Below, piece by piece: positions 60,801 through 64,000 of a DNA stretch of 64,000 nt (positions within the stretch are counted from its first letter, which is position 1; each line of letters begins with the position of its first letter). The stretch is taken from NCBI GenBank assembly GCA_914767715.1, contig OU612065.1, positions 14,260,001-14,324,000 on the forward strand, read 5' to 3'. The stretch is from Membranipora membranacea. Taxonomy: Eukaryota > Bryozoa > Gymnolaemata > Cheilostomatida > Membraniporidae. The translations under genes were made by a program, and so were the position numbers. The notes beneath the pieces were generated by a model. The model did no database searches, was not told the DNA's origin, and worked only from the letters and a program-made list of their open reading frames with translations.

Positions 60801-63789
60801 ACTGGATTCATCGATACCCATGTACTACGGTCGATTGTGAATGACCACTGAGTCTGATGCAATGTTCCACTAATGAACTATTTGTTTTACGTAACAAACT
60901 CATACGATGAAAATAAGGCTTAATTACCTGCGCAGACTGATATTGATAGGACAACCTAACATGACCACACCCAAGAATGCAGCACCAATATCATTCACTT
61001 TGCTCATTCACCCATTGTCTACAACCATCAATACTAACAAGTTATTGTTGATTTTTAACTTTTTCAACTCTGATTTTTGAGGCGAAAATTAAAATAGTTA
61101 ACCACCTAATCCTACATTGCCACCAGACAATCAATGTACAGCCTTGATTGTGAGGGCGAAATCTGCATTATCTTAGGTGAGAATGTTTTCATCGCTTTGT
61201 TTAGGTTAACACAAAGAAACACAAGGCAGATAACTGATATCTGTCTCACCTGGACTGACATATTGACATTTAAACCGCTTACAAACAAAGGCAATCAGCA
61301 ACCAGCAACACAGAGAGTGATGATTGGCAATACTACAGTTGTCACACTGAGCGACTGCATGTTGACTGCATGTTAGACTGGGGATTGTACATCCATTTCC
61401 CAGATAAGGATATATGTTATTTTATTGTTGGGAGTCCATGAGAGAGCGACATCTGAATGCTGCAATTTCCTAGCACCTGACGAACCATCATTAGAGATCC
61501 TTCCTTTACCAAAGGCGCACATATTCACTACAGCTTTTAGAATATATAAGTTCACCAATGAACCCTCTCCAGGAGTTCATTGAGTTCACTCACCTCAGAA
61601 GAAGATCACGGAGAAGAGCCGATGTGCCACTGGGTATGTTGGGTAGCAGGTTTGGTGTTTTCTCATAGTAAGCCTTTAGCTGCTGCGGAGTCTGAGCCTG
61701 GAAGGGAGCTTTACCCGTCAGACACTGATATACAATAGTACCAATACTCCACAGATCAGCCTTAGCATCATACTGCTGTGACATGATTACCTCAGGAGCC
61801 ATGTACATAGGAGATCCACAGAGTGTGGCGGCCATAACTCCATCCTGCAGGAATCTCGCAAACCCAAAATCAGCTGTAACACAATGAGAGAGATATCAGT
61901 ATATTATTGAAGGATATATATAAACATTCCAGGCATCTCAAATGGAAAACTCCGAGCATTCTGTCAACTGGTACAGAGCCTCGAGGCAATAATTAGTGGA
62001 TCATATACTGGGTTGTTTAAGTAGCTCTTACGCCTCAATTCCCAGCAGCATACAGATAATCTGGCTTTATACATTGACTTTCGGTATAAATGTGGGCTGA
62101 CCTATTCAATCATCAGAGGCTATATTTAGCCTAATGGCAGCGCAAACCTATCTACTGAGCTGAGTGCTAGTTTAATGAACATCTGATAGTTTCCGAGTAT
62201 GAAGCTATCCATCCAAAGCTCAAATAAAGTAAGGCATGATTGTGTCAGTAAGACAAGACATATGGTTCTTGAATATTGATGTTTCCATAGTGGCTCTACA
62301 TTAAATACATGGCATTGGCAGCTATGTTATCCTAAATAATTAATAATGTTGTTTGCTTGAATTTGACATTCAATTGAGTCTGATATAGAATACAGCGTCA
62401 TATGTACTTTTTATTGCTCAGCTGTTACAAGTAACAATCAAACTATATTTGAAGAGTAGCAAAAAATACATACTGGAACAAGACTTGCATTGCTTAGGCA
62501 GCCCAGCAATTGCACAGTGAACGTTGATTTAAGCTTGTTCTAAACATTGCAGGGCGGTCACACCAATTCCTTGATCACACTTATGACCATAACACAAGTC
62601 AAACTGTTAATGGAACTGATTAAAGTTATGGCGCTACCTCCTCCACAAGCTTTCAAGTCTGTGCATTTAGACTACAATAACTGTATTATCACTGACCTAT
62701 CTTGATCTTGATTTCACTTGGCTTTGCATCTTTAGAAGCATAAGACAGGAGTAGATTCTGTGGTTTGAGGTCTCGGTGGACTATTCCCATCCCATGAAGT
62801 GCCTTCATGGCTCCAGCTACACAAAAAAAAAAGATAGACAAAATACATATGGAATGTCGGTAATGTGAAATAGATATGAGCAAAAAGGATAAATGAGGAA
62901 TAACAAGATTCCGGGGGAAAAAAGTAGATGGTATAAGGAATGATGCTTGTTTGGCTTGTGAGAGACTGATGAATATCTCATCTTAATACATTTCACAGCA
63001 CAGGGGTGGTTCCGCTCTCAATGTCTTTAGCCCAAGACAGACGAATATCTGGATAAGTGTGTATAATTTGATACAAGTAAGGCATTAATTAGCGCATTAA
63101 TTCTCTAATGAGATGCTTTGTTTTAGATATGGCCATCTCCGAGCTGAATGACTCAGACCACTTATATTATCATCATAATTAGAGTCATACTGACTGCAAT
63201 CATGACATATCAGGATATAGGGGAGTCATAGTCCACCCAATAATCAACACATTACAAAGTAACAGTAGTGATCATCCTCTGACAATCAGACGCATGAAGG
63301 ACCCAACATTCTGAGCCAATCACAGACAGTAACCACTTACCAATCTGAGTAAGGAACATGGCGATTGTGTCTTCACTAAGTGTACCTTTAGCATGTAAAT
63401 AATCTGCTAGGTCACCTCCATTACAATACTACAAACAGTAAATACAAGTTTATCTAATGGTATATATGAATAACATCCTGATGCATTATCGGTTATTCCT
63501 AATCACCCCACAAACATAATTTCATCACAAAAACAATGTTGTTCATAATTTGAGTCATTGAGACCAGAAATGGGATAATGCAATAATGTTTCATATTGGA
63601 AGTTTATTTCTGTCAAGGATCCCCATACTGACATTGCTACGGGCCAGCTATCAAAGCGGAGATACAAACAAACAACAAACAGGCCTATCAGCGTTTTCGA
63701 AGAATTCTCTACCAATAGGAAATAAAAACAACAAACACATTGCACCAAATGCTTACCTCCATAACCAAATACAGATGATGGTTGGTTTC
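54816..63789 (-). CDS. ULK1: ULK1/2-type autophagy-initiating Ser/Thr kinase (N-terminus outside window)
   Basis: ULK kinases start autophagy together with ATG13 and FIP200. Minus-strand exons are 63789-63757, 63428-63341, 62816-62697, 61873-61594, 58859-58529, 58050-57690, 57387-56758, 56008-55857, 55328-55284 and 54974-54816 (TAA), phase-consistent, about 732 residues visible. The kinase part has [20 protein letters not shown], the HRDLKPQN catalytic loop, [28 protein letters not shown] and [19 protein letters not shown], which are distinctive for ULK1/2. It ends with [15 protein letters not shown] long Ser/Pro/Arg-rich linker follows, then the C-terminal helical EAT/MIT-type region ([71 protein letters not shown]) that binds ATG13 in the family. 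The glycine loop and VAIK lysine exons must lie beyond 64000. The single copy may be pro-orthologous to ULK1 and ULK2. Confidence 0.93.
58860..61593 (-). other. 2.7-kb ULK intron, no nested gene seen
   Basis: This is the largest ULK intron, between the exon ending in DLLLR and the exon starting [12 protein letters not shown] found no supportable exon, RNA gene or transposon on either strand; the sequence is mixed and unremarkable, with AT-rich tracts. Confidence 0.45.
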
Positions 63790-64000
63790 CTGAAACGACA
63801 AAAAATCCCACATTAGTCATAATCGAAGAAGAGGTTATGGAGTACAGTGTTGTGGTTATCTACATCATACAGTGGGACAGCATGGGCAGTGTATTCTGGT
63901 CAGAAAGCCCTAAACGAAGACATGCTTTTTTTTTTACTAAAGCTAATCTGAAGATGGACTAGGTTATATAGTTACCTACAAATACTGGTTGGGTTTGTTT

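Overview
The window is nuclear DNA from an animal. Most genes have multiple exons with GT-AG introns, and they match metazoan housekeeping and signalling families: Nup62, BET1L, coactosin, DTWD1, GPS2, PIGL, tetraspanin, BCAT, TMEM59, SLX1 and ULK. The sequence looks AT-rich by eye, introns are mostly a few hundred bases, and the spaces between genes hold many small palindromic elements and degraded retroelements. A non-vertebrate animal, possibly an early-branching one such as a sponge, would fit. I cannot place it further from sequence alone.

Layout. 1-2485 (+): the 3' half of Nup62. 2787-4029 (-): a BET1L-type SNARE with an unusual charged-repeat N-terminus. 4030-8176: no gene seen. 8177-11373 (+): a protein with two coactosin-type ADF-H domains, with a TTAA-flanked MITE in one intron. 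13043-14541 (+): DTWD1. 15011-18721 (-): GPS2. 20400-21104 (+): PIGL in one coding exon. 22213-24676 (+): a tetraspanin. 25759-30541 (-): mitochondrial-type BCAT. 30542-35600: repeats, a tRNA-derived SINE and a Ty3/gypsy-like RNase H remnant. 35613-36821 and 37230-38298 (+): two small spliced coding units, one weakly CaRF-like and one not recognised. 38361-40900: two tandem repeat arrays. 41387-44445 (+): TMEM59-like. 45246-47439 (-): SLX1. 49009-52600 (+): a dead APE-type non-LTR retrotransposon with a 2A-like peptide, broken at its 3' end by a second copy of the TTAA MITE. 53251-53443: a striking nested fold-back repeat. 54816 to beyond the right edge (-): ULK1/2-type autophagy kinase, lacking its first exons.

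The genes are independent transcription units, often in convergent pairs (Nup62/BET1L, DTWD1/GPS2, tetraspanin/BCAT, TMEM59/SLX1) or divergent ones (GPS2/PIGL). There is no operon logic. TMEM59 and ULK both belong to autophagy and lie about 10 kb apart, but nothing in the sequence shows they are co-regulated.

The points most worth a second look are the repeat-extended SNARE, the internal exon-level duplication in the coactosin protein, the 2A-bearing retrotransposon with its nested MITE, the 437-bp satellite with a conserved ACATAGATTTG inverted repeat, and several dispersed palindrome families. All exon boundaries were read by hand from splice signals and reading-frame continuity and have no transcript support.
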